From assembly GCF_050571805.1 (NCBI RefSeq), contig NZ_CP192219.1: a stretch of DNA of 64,000 nt. One strand, 5' to 3'. This DNA is from Halodesulfovibrio aestuarii. Its GTDB lineage: Bacteria; Desulfobacterota; Desulfovibrionia; Desulfovibrionales; Desulfovibrionaceae. Position 1 is the stretch's first letter, and each line of letters begins with the position of its first letter. Positions 35,366 to 44,356 of this stretch are shown here, one piece after another. The position numbers and the translations under genes are program-made. The notes under the pieces are model-generated. The model was not told where the DNA came from. It saw only the letters and a program-made list of their open reading frames with translations, and made no database searches.

Positions 35366-35773
35366 ATGCTTTCTATTGAGCTTCCTGCGGTCATGGAGAA
35401 CTTGCAGGTTTTCCAAGAAGCAGTAATCCGTGAAGCCGAGCTTACTGGCTTCTCCTCTAAAGGGGTCTTCAGTCTTCAGCTTGTTCTTGAAGAGGTTTTC
35501 ATGAATATTGTTAATCATGCATATGCTGATAGTGAATCTGGCCCCGTGTCGGTCGCTGTTGAATCTGCTCCTGGTGAAATGCGGATTCGTATTGAAGATC
35601 ATGGAGCTCCGTTTAACCTTTTAGAGGCAGATAAGCCGGATACGACATTAGATATGGAAGACAGAGCCATAGGTGGTATGGGGATAATGCTTATTCGCCA
35701 GATGGCTAAAGAGTTAAGTTATCTTCGAGAAGACGAAAAAAATATCGTACACATAACTATGGTTGATTCATAA
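35366..35773 (+). CDS. RsbW-like anti-sigma serine kinase (HATPase_c_2)
   Basis: 135 residues. GHKL ATPase boxes: the N box LEEVFMNIVNHAY, the G1 box EDHGAPFN, and the G2 box GGMGIMLIRQMA. It would phosphorylate the STAS protein encoded just upstream and bind a sigma factor or another target when the STAS protein is phosphorylated. GGAGG lies before ATG. No sigma-factor gene follows; the module ends in a terminator, so the output lies elsewhere. Confidence 0.93.
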   Translation: MLSIELPAVMENLQVFQEAVIREAELTGFSSKGVFSLQLVLEEVFMNIVNHAYADSESGPVSVAVESAPGEMRIRIEDHGAPFNLLEADKPDTTLDMEDRAIGGMGIMLIRQMAKELSYLREDEKNIVHITMVDS

Positions 35774-35935
35774 AAGAGTGTGTTGCCTAGCAGGAATTCT
35801 TCTTAGATTTATTAGAACATTTATTACGAAAATTGTTTTAATAGGCTGAAGTTATTCTGTATAAGATGGTACAGGCAACAGTGTGGGGCAATATGCCTTG
35901 GTTAGATATGATTTCAGGTAACAGCCGGATAATCA

Positions 35936-35970
35936 AAAAAGGCCGGCAATAGATATTGCCAGCCTTTTTG
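35936..35970. terminator. Bidirectional terminator
   Basis: AAAAAGGC-C-GGCAAT pairs with ATTGCC-A-GCCTTTTT with one internal mismatch. It lies between the convergent partner-switch and dat operons. Confidence 0.88.
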
Positions 35971-36018
35971 TGCATATGTGCGAAGGTCTATGTTTACAGA
36001 CAGTAACGCAGCATGCCG

Positions 36019-36864
36019 TTAGATGGCAGCTTTGCGGCTTTCTTCAATATAGATCTGGTTGAGACGGGTGGCCACAGGACCTACCTTTCCGCCTGAAAGC
36101 TCAACATTGTCGATTTCAACAACAGGGCACACAAAGGAAGTGGCGGCAGTAACAAAGGCTTCCACTGCCTGTTGTGCTTCTTCAATGGTGAAAGGGCGTT
36201 CTTCGACTTCCATGTCCAGTTCTGCTGCAAGCTTCAACACTGCGGCACGGGTAATGCCATGCAGAATAGATGTGGAGAGGTTGCGGGTAATGATTTTGCC
36301 CTCTTTGGTCACAATGTATGCATTGTTGGATGTACCTTCTGTAACAAAGCCATCCTGAACCATCCATGAATCATCTTTTCCTGCTGCTTTTGCCATCATT
36401 TTTGCCATGGAAGGGGCAAGAAGCTGTACAGTCTTAATATCGCGGCGACCCCAACGGATATCTGGAACTGAGATTACGCGAAGTCCGGATTTTTCGGCTG
36501 TAAGTGACTTGGCTTGTGTAAAGAGAACAATTGTCTGCTTGGCGTCCTTAGGGAATAGGAAATTTCTGTCCTCAGCGCCGCGGGTAATCTGCAGGTAGAT
36601 AGCACCTTCTTCAAGGTTGTTCCGCTTGATCAGTTCACGATGAACTTCAAGGAGTTCTTCACTGCTGATAGGCATTCCCATCTGGAGTTCGCCAAGGGAA
36701 CGTTCGAGGCGGGTTACGTGGCCTGCGTAATCCACAAGCTTTCCGTCAAGAACAGCGGTTACTTCGTATACACCGTCGGCAAACAAGAAACCGCGGTCAA
36801 AGATTGAGACAGTGGCATTTTCTTCAGGCATGTAGCTGCCGTTTACATAAACTGTACGACTCAT
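36019..36864 (-). CDS. dat: D-amino-acid aminotransferase (class IV, PLP)
   Basis: 281 residues from ATG 36864. Compared with Bacillus D-amino-acid transaminase, the key residues are present: Tyr in DGVYEV (about 33), PLP lysine in RRDIKTVQ (Lys144), and Glu in VTEGTSNNAY (Glu176). It moves the amino group of D-alanine and other D-amino acids to 2-oxoglutarate, giving D-glutamate. Branched-chain aminotransferase is the main alternative, but the operon context (dgcN, dgcA) favours D-amino acids. It is the last gene of a three-gene minus-strand operon, 16 bases after dgcA. A longer frame upstream has no ribosome site. Confidence 0.85.
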   Translation of the reverse strand: MSRTVYVNGSYMPEENATVSIFDRGFLFADGVYEVTAVLDGKLVDYAGHVTRLERSLGELQMGMPISSEELLEVHRELIKRNNLEEGAIYLQITRGAEDRNFLFPKDAKQTIVLFTQAKSLTAEKSGLRVISVPDIRWGRRDIKTVQLLAPSMAKMMAKAAGKDDSWMVQDGFVTEGTSNNAYIVTKEGKIITRNLSTSILHGITRAAVLKLAAELDMEVEERPFTIEEAQQAVEAFVTAATSFVCPVVEIDNVELSGGKVGPVATRLNQIYIEESRKAAI

Positions 36865-36880
36865 GATTATCCTTTTATCT

Positions 36881-37882
36881 TTACGATAGTTCTTTCTGAG
36901 TAGAGGAGTTATCGGGGGCACCCCATAACTCCGGTTGCGGTGGGTACACATGTTTGGCGTCATAGGTCAGTCCGTGGGGTCTGTCTTCGGCCAGAAGAAG
37001 TGGACCATCTAAATCGGTCACAGCCGCATTCTGAGCAACAAGCACCGCAGGAGCCATGGCAAGAGAAGAGCCTACCATGCAACCGACCATAATCTGGTAA
37101 CCGTTTTTTATCGCAAGCTCCCGTAACGCCAGAGCTTCGGTGAGTCCACCAGTTTTATCGAGCTTAATGTTGACCATATCGTACTTGCCCTTCAAGGCAG
37201 GTAACGAATTGCGGTCATGACAGGATTCGTCTGCACAGACTGGCAGGATGCGCTCTATATGAAGCAGGGCATCGTCAGCACCGGCAGGGAAAGGCTGTTC
37301 GACCATCTCTACCCCGAGATTAACCAGCACCGGAGCAATTTCTTCATAAAGTTCAGGGGTCCAGCCTTCGTTGGCATCGACGATAATTCGGGCATCGGGA
37401 GCACCTTTGCGCACAGCTTCGATGCGGGCTATATCACCCTTGCCGCCAAGTTTAATTTTTAAAAGAGGGCGAGATGCATTTTTTGCGGCCTCAGCAAGCA
37501 TATTTTCCGGTGTATCCAGCGAAAGGGTGTACGCGGTAACTTCCGGTGTTGGATCATCTAGACCTGCAAGTTCCCATACAGGCTTTCCGGAAAGCTTTGC
37601 TTCCAGATCCCATAGGGCGCAGTCAACTGCATTGCGAGCTGCGCCTGCAGGTAGAAGCGACTGGAGAGTCTCGCGTGTAACAGGCAACGTGAGTGCTTCA
37701 ATTTGCGCCATAACGCTTTCAACAGTTTCGTTGTACCGAGCGTACGGTACACATTCTCCGCGCCCGATGACCCCGTCGTGTTCGATTTCAACACGAACGA
37801 CAACAGCTTCGGTTCTGGAACCGCGTGAAATAGTGAATACTTTCGCGAGAGGAAAGATGTCCTTACTTATGGTTACACGCAT
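36881..37882 (-). CDS. dgcA: Dipeptide epimerase / N-acetyl-D-glutamate racemase (enolase superfamily)
   Basis: 333 residues. It has the muconate-lactonizing subgroup layout: KIKLGG with the KxK base, metal ligands in IIVDANEGWT, VEQPF and CADESC, and the second-base lysine in NIKLDKTGG. GCMVGSSLAM is the C-terminal barrel loop. Such enzymes racemise the acidic residue of dipeptides. Next to a DUF1611 protein they have been described as DgcA, which converts N-acetyl-D-glutamate to the L form. It overlaps dgcN by 10 bases, so translation is coupled. The specific substrate is inferred from context. Confidence 0.85.
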   Translation of the reverse strand: MRVTISKDIFPLAKVFTISRGSRTEAVVVRVEIEHDGVIGRGECVPYARYNETVESVMAQIEALTLPVTRETLQSLLPAGAARNAVDCALWDLEAKLSGKPVWELAGLDDPTPEVTAYTLSLDTPENMLAEAAKNASRPLLKIKLGGKGDIARIEAVRKGAPDARIIVDANEGWTPELYEEIAPVLVNLGVEMVEQPFPAGADDALLHIERILPVCADESCHDRNSLPALKGKYDMVNIKLDKTGGLTEALALRELAIKNGYQIMVGCMVGSSLAMAPAVLVAQNAAVTDLDGPLLLAEDRPHGLTYDAKHVYPPQPELWGAPDNSSTQKELS

Positions 37883-38874
37883 TCAAGAGCCTCTACAAGA
37901 CGACCGGCACCTTGTTTGAAAGGATCGACAGCTGGAATGCCCAACTGTGCTTCAAGTTCCTTAAGGTAGTTGAGTGCAGCGGTTTCTTCCATGTGTTGAG
38001 TGTTTACTGAAACGCCCACAACTTTGCAGTCAGGATTGACCACTTGGGCCAAACGTAAAGCAACATCCCGCAGATCTTCGAGTGAAGGCTGTTGGTAGTC
38101 AGGTAGTCCGCGCATATGTTTGCGAGTGGGTTCGTGGCAGAGAATCAAGGCATCCGGTTGGCCGCCATGTACAAGAGCCATAGTTACACCGGAGTAGGAA
38201 GCATGGAACAGGCTGCCTTGGCCTTCGATGATATCCCAGTGGTCTGCGTCGTTATCAGGTGTAAGCCACTCAATGGCACCAGCCATGAAGTCGGCGACAA
38301 CAGCGTCAAGAGGAACTCCATTGCCTTCAATCAATATTCCGGTTTGACCAGTGGCGCGGAAGGTCGCTTTCATGCCGCGTTCTTGCATCTCACGGTGTAT
38401 GGCAAGAGCCGTATACATTTTGCCAACAGAGCAGTCGGTTCCAACAGCGAGACAGCGTTTGCCTGAGCGTTTTTTTCCATTAGCAACAGGGTAGTTAACA
38501 GACGGGATGCGGACGTCGTGCAGAGTGCAGCCGTTTTTTTCGGCGGCAGCGACCAGATCAGGTTCGTCGCGGAGTAGATTGTGCAGGCCGGAAGCTATAT
38601 CCATTCCAGCTTCGAGGGCTTCAATAAGGAGAGATTTCCAGCTTTCAGAAATGATACCACCACGGTTGGCAATGCCGATAACTAATGTTTTAGCTCCGGC
38701 AGCTACTGCGTCCTGAATTGACAAATCTGTAATACCAAGGTCGGCGTTACAGCCTTCCATGCGCAATTGGCCTACAGTGGACTCTGGACGCCAGTCATAG
38801 ACGCCTTGTGCCATCTTTGCAGCAAGACTGTCAGGGGCATCTCCAAGGAACAGTAAATAAGGTGCTTCAAACAT
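37873..38874 (-). CDS. dgcN: DUF1611 protein, DgcN-type D-glutamate N-acetyltransferase
   Basis: 333 residues, soluble. The N-terminal Rossmann-like part has LVIGIANRGGIISESW. The C-terminal P-loop-like domain carries AVGTDCSVGKMYTALAI and RATGQTGILIEGNGVPLDAV. This is the DUF1611 family, for which a D-glutamate N-acetyltransferase role (DgcN) has been reported in a marine bacterium together with DgcA. It is the first gene of dgcN-dgcA-dat; GGAG lies 8 bases before ATG. A CGGGTATA site lies about 55 bases upstream. Confidence 0.83.
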   Translation of the reverse strand: MFEAPYLLFLGDAPDSLAAKMAQGVYDWRPESTVGQLRMEGCNADLGITDLSIQDAVAAGAKTLVIGIANRGGIISESWKSLLIEALEAGMDIASGLHNLLRDEPDLVAAAEKNGCTLHDVRIPSVNYPVANGKKRSGKRCLAVGTDCSVGKMYTALAIHREMQERGMKATFRATGQTGILIEGNGVPLDAVVADFMAGAIEWLTPDNDADHWDIIEGQGSLFHASYSGVTMALVHGGQPDALILCHEPTRKHMRGLPDYQQPSLEDLRDVALRLAQVVNPDCKVVGVSVNTQHMEETAALNYLKELEAQLGIPAVDPFKQGAGRLVEALECV

Positions 38875-38929
38875 GGGTGTATCTCCGTATTTAGCTGGGT
38901 TTATACATTCTTATATTGTGGTCGTAGAC

Positions 38930-38937
38930 CGGGTATA
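38930..38937 (-). promoter_or_regulatory. TATACCCG site upstream of dgcN
   Basis: One of four exact copies of this octamer between 38.9 and 41.0 kb; it reads CGGGTATA on the plus strand. Confidence 0.4.
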
Positions 38938-39547
38938 TGGGTAAGCCATAGTCAGTTGTTGTAGGTGGAAATGAACATAATTGTAAAAAAATGCTCTTTA
39001 TGTGTATTTTTGCGCTTTTTTGCGAAAATTGGCAATATTCAAATAATCAAAAAGCATGGTGAGGATTGTTGAAACGAGCAGGGTGGTTTGTGAAGAAAAA
39101 AAGAGAGTGATTACTGTTTGTTTTAGAAGTGCATGCGGATGCGGGTATCCTGTTTAATGCGGCGATAAAGAGACAGCGTTATGTATAAGTTGGCTGTATG
39201 ATACCTTTAAAGGCCAGAGGGTGAGGAACGCATCAAAATTAGGTGTTCTTTTTGATGAACCAAAGGTGAAAATGGTGAAGGAAGGAAAAAAAGCAGTTTT
39301 TGAAAGGCTCAGAAGCGAGTTAATTGTCTTTTTAGAAACTGTCTGAGGAGCATCGTCGCTTGTGAAGTCTTGCTTCATTGTCTCGTGTTATGTGGTGTTA
39401 CCTTATTCAAATACTGTGCTGCATTGCAGGACGGTGCGTTGCGTTTTTTCAAGCTATTTTTTTATGATTTGGATTTATTTTGCCTGTGGAAAGAACGGTA
39501 TCACTAAGCATTTTGTTAGGCAGACATCTGTTCTTTTTTTTATGTAC

Positions 39548-39555
39548 TATACCCG
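39548..39555 (+). promoter_or_regulatory. TATACCCG site upstream of the PAS-LuxR gene
   Basis: The second copy, about 106 bases before the regulator start, placed to allow autoregulation. Confidence 0.4.
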
Positions 39556-39660
39556 CGCCGAGACCGTTAGGTTCCGTAAAATATCATATGGAGGCCCAGA
39601 TTGGTGCTGTACCCGATTTACGTGTATGAAGTGTAGATTGGAGTCAACTTGGAGAGAACT

Positions 39661-40875
39661 ATGAAAGAAACGTTACGTAATCTAATTGAACCTGAGAACA
39701 AAGATTTATTTCAAGAGCTAACTGATTCATTCAACGATGTTGTATTGTTCTGTAACAATCATGGAGTTGTTATAAAAAGCAGCATAGGTGCTAATAAATT
39801 TTGGGAATGTGAAGTGACACATAAAACTTTATGGTCTCTTATGGAAATACCGGTTGGCAATATAAATGAAATGCTTTCTCGATATCCAGCAGGGCGTACT
39901 TCACGTATTTCTTTGTCAAAGAAAGGTAAGTGTAACCTGTGGGTGATGCCCATTCCGCAACTGCTTGCGTCCAATGGTGGCTTTGTGGCTACTTTGACGC
40001 CACTGGCTGAACTGCAAGAAACATATGAAGAATGTTTGCATGACAATATAATAGCACGAAAAGATTCATTTAAACTTTTTGGGGCGTTATTTGATGCTGC
40101 GCCAGATGCGACAATTCTTGTCGACCAAGATCTAACGATTCTCAGTGCGAACCCTACGGCCATGAGGCTGTTTGCGTTTTCTGATGTAGAGAATGATTCC
40201 ATTTCGTTACTTACGATAATTAAGGAGTCGTTGAGGGACATTGTATTAAATGGGATTTCCAGTTTAAGCGGAGGCCGACTATGGTGTGGGGAGCTTGTCG
40301 CTGTAGGTCATTCCGGAGAAGAAATACCTGTTACTATAACTGTAAAGCAGGTAAGATTATCAGACCAACTTCTTTTTCAGGTGATGCTCAAAGATTTAAG
40401 TCGGCGTGCTGAACTTGAGGAAAATTTGAAAGACCGTGAAGAGGAGTTGGACTCAATGGACAATACGTTGCGAACGGTTATTCGGTCGGTTGAAGAAGAA
40501 AAGCAGGAGTTTCGTGAAGAAGTAATAGGGCAAGTTAAACAGTACTTACTGCCGACAATTGACCGAATAGCCGAAGTCTCTTCACAAGATTTACGAAAAA
40601 GTTACAGTGGAATTCTTAAATCGCACATTGAAGATATTTCAGAAAACGGCACAGAGGTCTCAGATGAAATGCTGTCGTTATCAGCAAGACAACTGGAGAT
40701 CTGCAAACTTATTCAGGTTGGAATGAAGGGCAAGGAGATTGCAGAACTTTTGAATATATCTTTTGAGACATTGCAGAGTCACCGTAAGAACATTCGTAAG
40801 AAGTTGAAATTATGTGGGACAAAGATATCTTTGGCAGCCTATTTAGCGAATCGAATAGATCTTGATTTTGAATAA
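39661..40875 (+). CDS. PAS-domain LuxR-type transcriptional regulator
   Basis: About 404 residues from ATG 39661 with GGAG upstream; TTG 39649 is less likely. Residues 1-120 may be a degenerate first PAS-like domain. A clear PAS domain spans about 135-250 (LFDAAPDATILVDQDLTILSANPTAMRLF). A coiled-coil linker follows (about 255-310). The C-terminal GerE HTH (about 330-400) has LSARQLEICKLIQVGMKGKE and IAELLNISFETLQSHRKNIR. It is a cytoplasmic sensor-regulator. It lies 113 bases before proV in the same direction, and repeats of TATACCCG flank it, so betaine uptake is a likely target. Confidence 0.88.
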   Translation: MKETLRNLIEPENKDLFQELTDSFNDVVLFCNNHGVVIKSSIGANKFWECEVTHKTLWSLMEIPVGNINEMLSRYPAGRTSRISLSKKGKCNLWVMPIPQLLASNGGFVATLTPLAELQETYEECLHDNIIARKDSFKLFGALFDAAPDATILVDQDLTILSANPTAMRLFAFSDVENDSISLLTIIKESLRDIVLNGISSLSGGRLWCGELVAVGHSGEEIPVTITVKQVRLSDQLLFQVMLKDLSRRAELEENLKDREEELDSMDNTLRTVIRSVEEEKQEFREEVIGQVKQYLLPTIDRIAEVSSQDLRKSYSGILKSHIEDISENGTEVSDEMLSLSARQLEICKLIQVGMKGKEIAELLNISFETLQSHRKNIRKKLKLCGTKISLAAYLANRIDLDFE

Positions 40876-40876
40876 T

Positions 40877-40942
40877 CGGGTATGAAATGTATAGTTTTTA
40901 TACCCGAACCGCCCCCGCTATCCCCCCTTGTAGCTATACCCG
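40877..40942 (+). promoter_or_regulatory. TATACCCG cluster before proV
   Basis: TCGGGTAT (40877-40884) forms an inverted repeat with ATACCCGA (40900-40907), and a further TATACCCG is at 40935-40942. It fills the gap between the regulator stop and proV. It may be an operator or a weak hairpin; there is no T run. Confidence 0.5.
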
Positions 40943-40988
40943 ATGACCGATAGCCTTGCTTCTTACCAATCAAAGCTATGAGGTTTTA

Positions 40989-42230
40989 ATGCATTTGAAA
41001 CAAGAAAAAGTTGTTGTAAAAAATCTATTTAAAATTTTTGGCCCGAAGGGGCGTCAGGCATTACCAATGCTTGAAAATGGACTCTCAAAGGAAGAAATTT
41101 ATCAGAAAACCGGTCTGACCGTCGGTGTACAAGATGCATCGTTTACGGTTTATGAAGGTGAAATTTTTGTTATTATGGGGCTGTCCGGCTCAGGGAAATC
41201 AACGTTGGTGCGCATGTTGAACCGGTTGATAACCCCGACTGCAGGAAGCGTTATCGTCGAGGGAAAAGATATTGCCAAAATGCCTCACGATGAGCTTGTT
41301 CAGTTCCGCCTTCATAATATGAGCATGGTTTTCCAGTCTTTTGCCTTAATGCCTCACCTCACTGTTCTTGAAAATACTGCCTTTGGTCTTAAACTTGCTG
41401 GAATCCCTGAGGACCAAAGAAATACCCGGGCAAAAGAAGCTCTCGACCAAGTTGGCCTTTCTGGATGGGAAGATGCTTCACCATCTCAGCTTAGCGGTGG
41501 GATGCAGCAGCGTGTCGGTTTAGCTCGAGCTCTGGCTGTCGATCCTGAGATTATGTTGATGGATGAAGCTTTCTCCGCCCTTGACCCACTCATCAGGGCT
41601 GAGATGCAGGATGAGTTGCTAGAACTGCAGCAGCGTCATCAGCGTACCATTATTTTCATTTCACACGATCTTGATGAGGCTTTGCGAATCGGTGACCGGA
41701 TTGCCATCATGCAGGATGGTGTTGTTGTCCAAGTTGGTTCGGCTGATGAGATTCTACGTGCACCTGCCAATGACTATGTAAAGTCTTTCTTTAAAAGTGT
41801 TGATCCGACGAGTATCCTTACTACTCGGGACATAGTTCTTAATAATCATCCAACACTTATAGTTACCCACGGTCGAAATATTTCTGCTGCACAAGCCTAT
41901 CTCAGCAACAGCGATCGCGACTATTGCTACCTCTTAACACCAGATAAAAAACTGCTTGGCGTGGTTTCCACAGAAAGTTTACGGGATGTTGCAGAACTTG
42001 AAAGTGATTCTTCAACATTAGCAGACGCATATTTGCCGGATGTCAAAACTATTGACCCGGATGATGTGCTTACGGACATCCAACCTGTGGTTGCCAGTAG
42101 CCCTTGTCCTGTACCTGTTGTGAATAAAGACGGCCGCTTTATGGGCGTTGTTTCAAAAAGTCGTTTTTTACGGATCTTGCACAAACCAGAGCAGATTTTA
42201 AATTCAGTAGAGGAGGAAATCCATGTTTAA
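40989..42230 (+). CDS. proV: Glycine betaine/proline ABC transporter, ATP-binding subunit
   Basis: About 413 residues from ATG 40989 with GAGG upstream. ABC ATPase: Walker A GLSGSGKST, Q-loop VFQSFALMPH, signature QLSGGMQQR, Walker B EIMLMDEAF, and H-loop ISHDLDEAL. The C-terminal roughly 130 residues are a pair of CBS domains, which in OpuA-type systems sense ionic strength. It imports glycine betaine or proline betaine under osmotic stress. It overlaps proW by 8 bases. Confidence 0.95.
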   Translation: MHLKQEKVVVKNLFKIFGPKGRQALPMLENGLSKEEIYQKTGLTVGVQDASFTVYEGEIFVIMGLSGSGKSTLVRMLNRLITPTAGSVIVEGKDIAKMPHDELVQFRLHNMSMVFQSFALMPHLTVLENTAFGLKLAGIPEDQRNTRAKEALDQVGLSGWEDASPSQLSGGMQQRVGLARALAVDPEIMLMDEAFSALDPLIRAEMQDELLELQQRHQRTIIFISHDLDEALRIGDRIAIMQDGVVVQVGSADEILRAPANDYVKSFFKSVDPTSILTTRDIVLNNHPTLIVTHGRNISAAQAYLSNSDRDYCYLLTPDKKLLGVVSTESLRDVAELESDSSTLADAYLPDVKTIDPDDVLTDIQPVVASSPCPVPVVNKDGRFMGVVSKSRFLRILHKPEQILNSVEEEIHV

Positions 42231-43071
42231 TGGTAACTTTATTCCATTGGACGAAAGTATCATTCCCCTTTCCGAATGGATATCAGATGGTATTGACTGG
42301 CTTGTTTATAATTTTCGTGATGTCTTTCAGGTAATTAAAGTCCCTGTTGAAGTTACCTTGACGGGATTGTCTACTGCGTTGAATGCTCTTCCGTTTTATA
42401 TTCCAATTCTATGTATTACGCTGCTTGCATGGAAATTTGCAGGTAAGCGGCTTGCTCTCTTCTCTCTACTCTCGTTTTCTTTGATCGCTTGTCTGGGCTT
42501 GTGGGAAGCTACCATGACAACACTTGCCATGGTGCTTGCTTCAGTTCTTTTTTGTTCAGTTATCGGCATCCCTCTTGGGGTGTTGGCGGGACGCAGTTCA
42601 CTTTTCGAAGCGTTCCTTCGCCCCGTTCTTGATGCAATGCAGACAACTCCGGCTTTTGTCTATCTCGTGCCGATCGTAATGTTGTTTTCCATTGGCAATA
42701 CTGCGGGTGTTATTGCGACCATTATCTTCGCATTACCTCCAATTATTCGGCTGACGTGTTTAGGGATACGGCAAGTGCATCCCGAATTGGTGGAAGCTGC
42801 TCAGGCATTTGGTGCAAGCGAGTTCCAGGTACTGTGGCAAGTGCAGCTGCCTTTGGCGCTGCCTACTATTCTTGCCGGATTAAACCAAACCATAATGATG
42901 GCTCTTTCGATGGTTGTAATTGCAGCATTGATTGGAGCAGGCGGGCTTGGTTCTCCTGTTGTTCTTGGTTTGAATACACTGGATACAGGACAAGCCGCAG
43001 TCGGTGGTATTGCAATTGTTTTGCTTGCGGTGATCTTAGATAGATTAACTCAAGCCATTGCGAACAAATAG
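42223..43071 (+). CDS. proW: Glycine betaine/proline ABC transporter permease
   Basis: A 282-residue inner-membrane protein with about six to seven hydrophobic segments. The EAA loop region is HPELVEAAQAFGASEFQVLW, followed by VQLPLALPTILAGLNQ. QTTPAFVYLVPIVMLF is typical of ProW. The overlap with proV and the short gap to proX show one operon. Confidence 0.95.
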   Translation: MFNGNFIPLDESIIPLSEWISDGIDWLVYNFRDVFQVIKVPVEVTLTGLSTALNALPFYIPILCITLLAWKFAGKRLALFSLLSFSLIACLGLWEATMTTLAMVLASVLFCSVIGIPLGVLAGRSSLFEAFLRPVLDAMQTTPAFVYLVPIVMLFSIGNTAGVIATIIFALPPIIRLTCLGIRQVHPELVEAAQAFGASEFQVLWQVQLPLALPTILAGLNQTIMMALSMVVIAALIGAGGLGSPVVLGLNTLDTGQAAVGGIAIVLLAVILDRLTQAIANK

Positions 43072-43101
43072 AGCCAGCAACTTATTAAAAGGAGGATAGT
43101 A

Positions 43102-44127
43102 GTGTTTAAGCGTTTATTGCTGTTAACAATAGTTTTTTGTTTATGTTCAGGTCAGGCTTTAGCTGATCCGATGCTGCCCGGAAAAGGGGTTGTGGTTAAA
43201 CCTGCCCGTGCTACTTGGAATACCAGCTTTTTTCATGCAGCATTAATAGAGAAAGGACTTAAAGAGCTCGGTTATACAGTAAAAAAAGCGAAGGATCTGC
43301 CTAACGCTTTATTTTATAAATCTGTGGCAATGGGTGATGTTGATTACTGGCCAAGTGCATGGCTTCCTAACCATAACAGCTACATGGGAGGAGATTTCTT
43401 CGAACACGCAGCTGCATATGGTTATGTAGTTAAAGCAGGCGCTTTGCAGGGGTACCTTGTAAGTAAAAAAGCTGCAGATGAGCTTCATATTACTAGCCTT
43501 GATGATTTTAAACGCCCCGAAGTTATTGCTGCCTTTGATAAGGACGGCGACGGCAAAGCTGACTTGACCGCATGCCCTCCGGGCTGGCGATGTGAACGTG
43601 ATATTGACCGCCATCTGAAAATTTATGGTCTTAAAAAGTATATTAAGCCTATTAAAGCAGCTTACGAAGCAAGTATGGCTGCGAATCTTGGAGCCTATCA
43701 GGCTGGTGAACCAATCTTTTTCTATACTTGGACACCAAACTGGACGGTCTTTAAGTTACAGCCGGGCAAAGATGTTGTTTGGATTAATGTTCCAGAAAAC
43801 ATACCGTCAGACGACGAGAAAGCTTTTGTTGATAGCATGACTGTTGAAAATCTGTGTGGTGCGGTAACTAATCCATTAAAAATGGGCTTTGCTGCTACCG
43901 ATATTCGTGTCATTGCAAATAAAAAGTTTGCCGATGCAAATCCGGCAGCAAGACGTTTCTTCGAAGTATTCACTATTCCACTTGAAGATATTAACAAACA
44001 AAACAACTTGTTAAACAGTGGCGAGAAATCTGCTAAAGATATCCAGCGCCATGCAGACGAATGGATAGCGAATCACAAAGAGACGTGGGAAGGCTGGCTT
44101 AACGAAGCACGCAAAGCGGCTGAGTAA
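43102..44127 (+). CDS. proX: Glycine betaine/proline ABC transporter, substrate-binding protein
   Basis: 341 residues from GTG 43102 with AGGAGG 8 bases upstream. The signal peptide ends near LCSGQALA (about residue 21), giving a periplasmic protein. ProX-type features include MGDVDYWPSAWLPNHNSY and FFYTWTPNWTVFKL, whose tryptophans could form the aromatic box for a trimethylammonium group. ADLTACPPGWRCERDIDRHL has two cysteines that may form a disulfide. It is the last gene of proVWX, before a terminator. Confidence 0.94.
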   Translation: MFKRLLLLTIVFCLCSGQALADPMLPGKGVVVKPARATWNTSFFHAALIEKGLKELGYTVKKAKDLPNALFYKSVAMGDVDYWPSAWLPNHNSYMGGDFFEHAAAYGYVVKAGALQGYLVSKKAADELHITSLDDFKRPEVIAAFDKDGDGKADLTACPPGWRCERDIDRHLKIYGLKKYIKPIKAAYEASMAANLGAYQAGEPIFFYTWTPNWTVFKLQPGKDVVWINVPENIPSDDEKAFVDSMTVENLCGAVTNPLKMGFAATDIRVIANKKFADANPAARRFFEVFTIPLEDINKQNNLLNSGEKSAKDIQRHADEWIANHKETWEGWLNEARKAAE

Positions 44128-44244
44128 CATAAGTGAAAAGAAATTGAATGCTTGAGAAATACTAATATTAGTTTATGTACTTCCTTTTCTGTGAGGAGTG
44201 CGTATCTGATCTTGCAGGCAATTCCTTTGAGAATACTATGCAAT

Positions 44245-44279
44245 AAAAGCTCTTACACGAAAGTGTAAGAGCTTTTTTG
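44245..44279 (+). terminator. Terminator of proVWX
   Basis: AAGCTCTTACAC, loop GAAA, GTGTAAGAGCTTTTTT. It belongs to a group of five related terminators in this window. Confidence 0.93.
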
Positions 44280-44356
44280 TTTCTTTATTCAGTAGCCGAG
44301 CATGGTGTGTTGCCATCAACGCCTCTTGTTCAAAGGTGCTGTTGGTTAGGCGTGTT

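Larger units (their letters stand above)
38875..39660. other. Divergent intergenic region, about 785 bp
   Basis: It lies between dgcN and the PAS-LuxR regulator. It holds two copies of the octamer TATACCCG (38930-38937 on the minus strand and 39548-39555). A 62-codon plus-strand stretch without stop (39158-39346) has protein-like composition (for example FKGQRVRNASKLGVLFDEPK) but no plausible start codon, and may be a gene remnant. Otherwise nothing is recognised. Confidence 0.45.
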
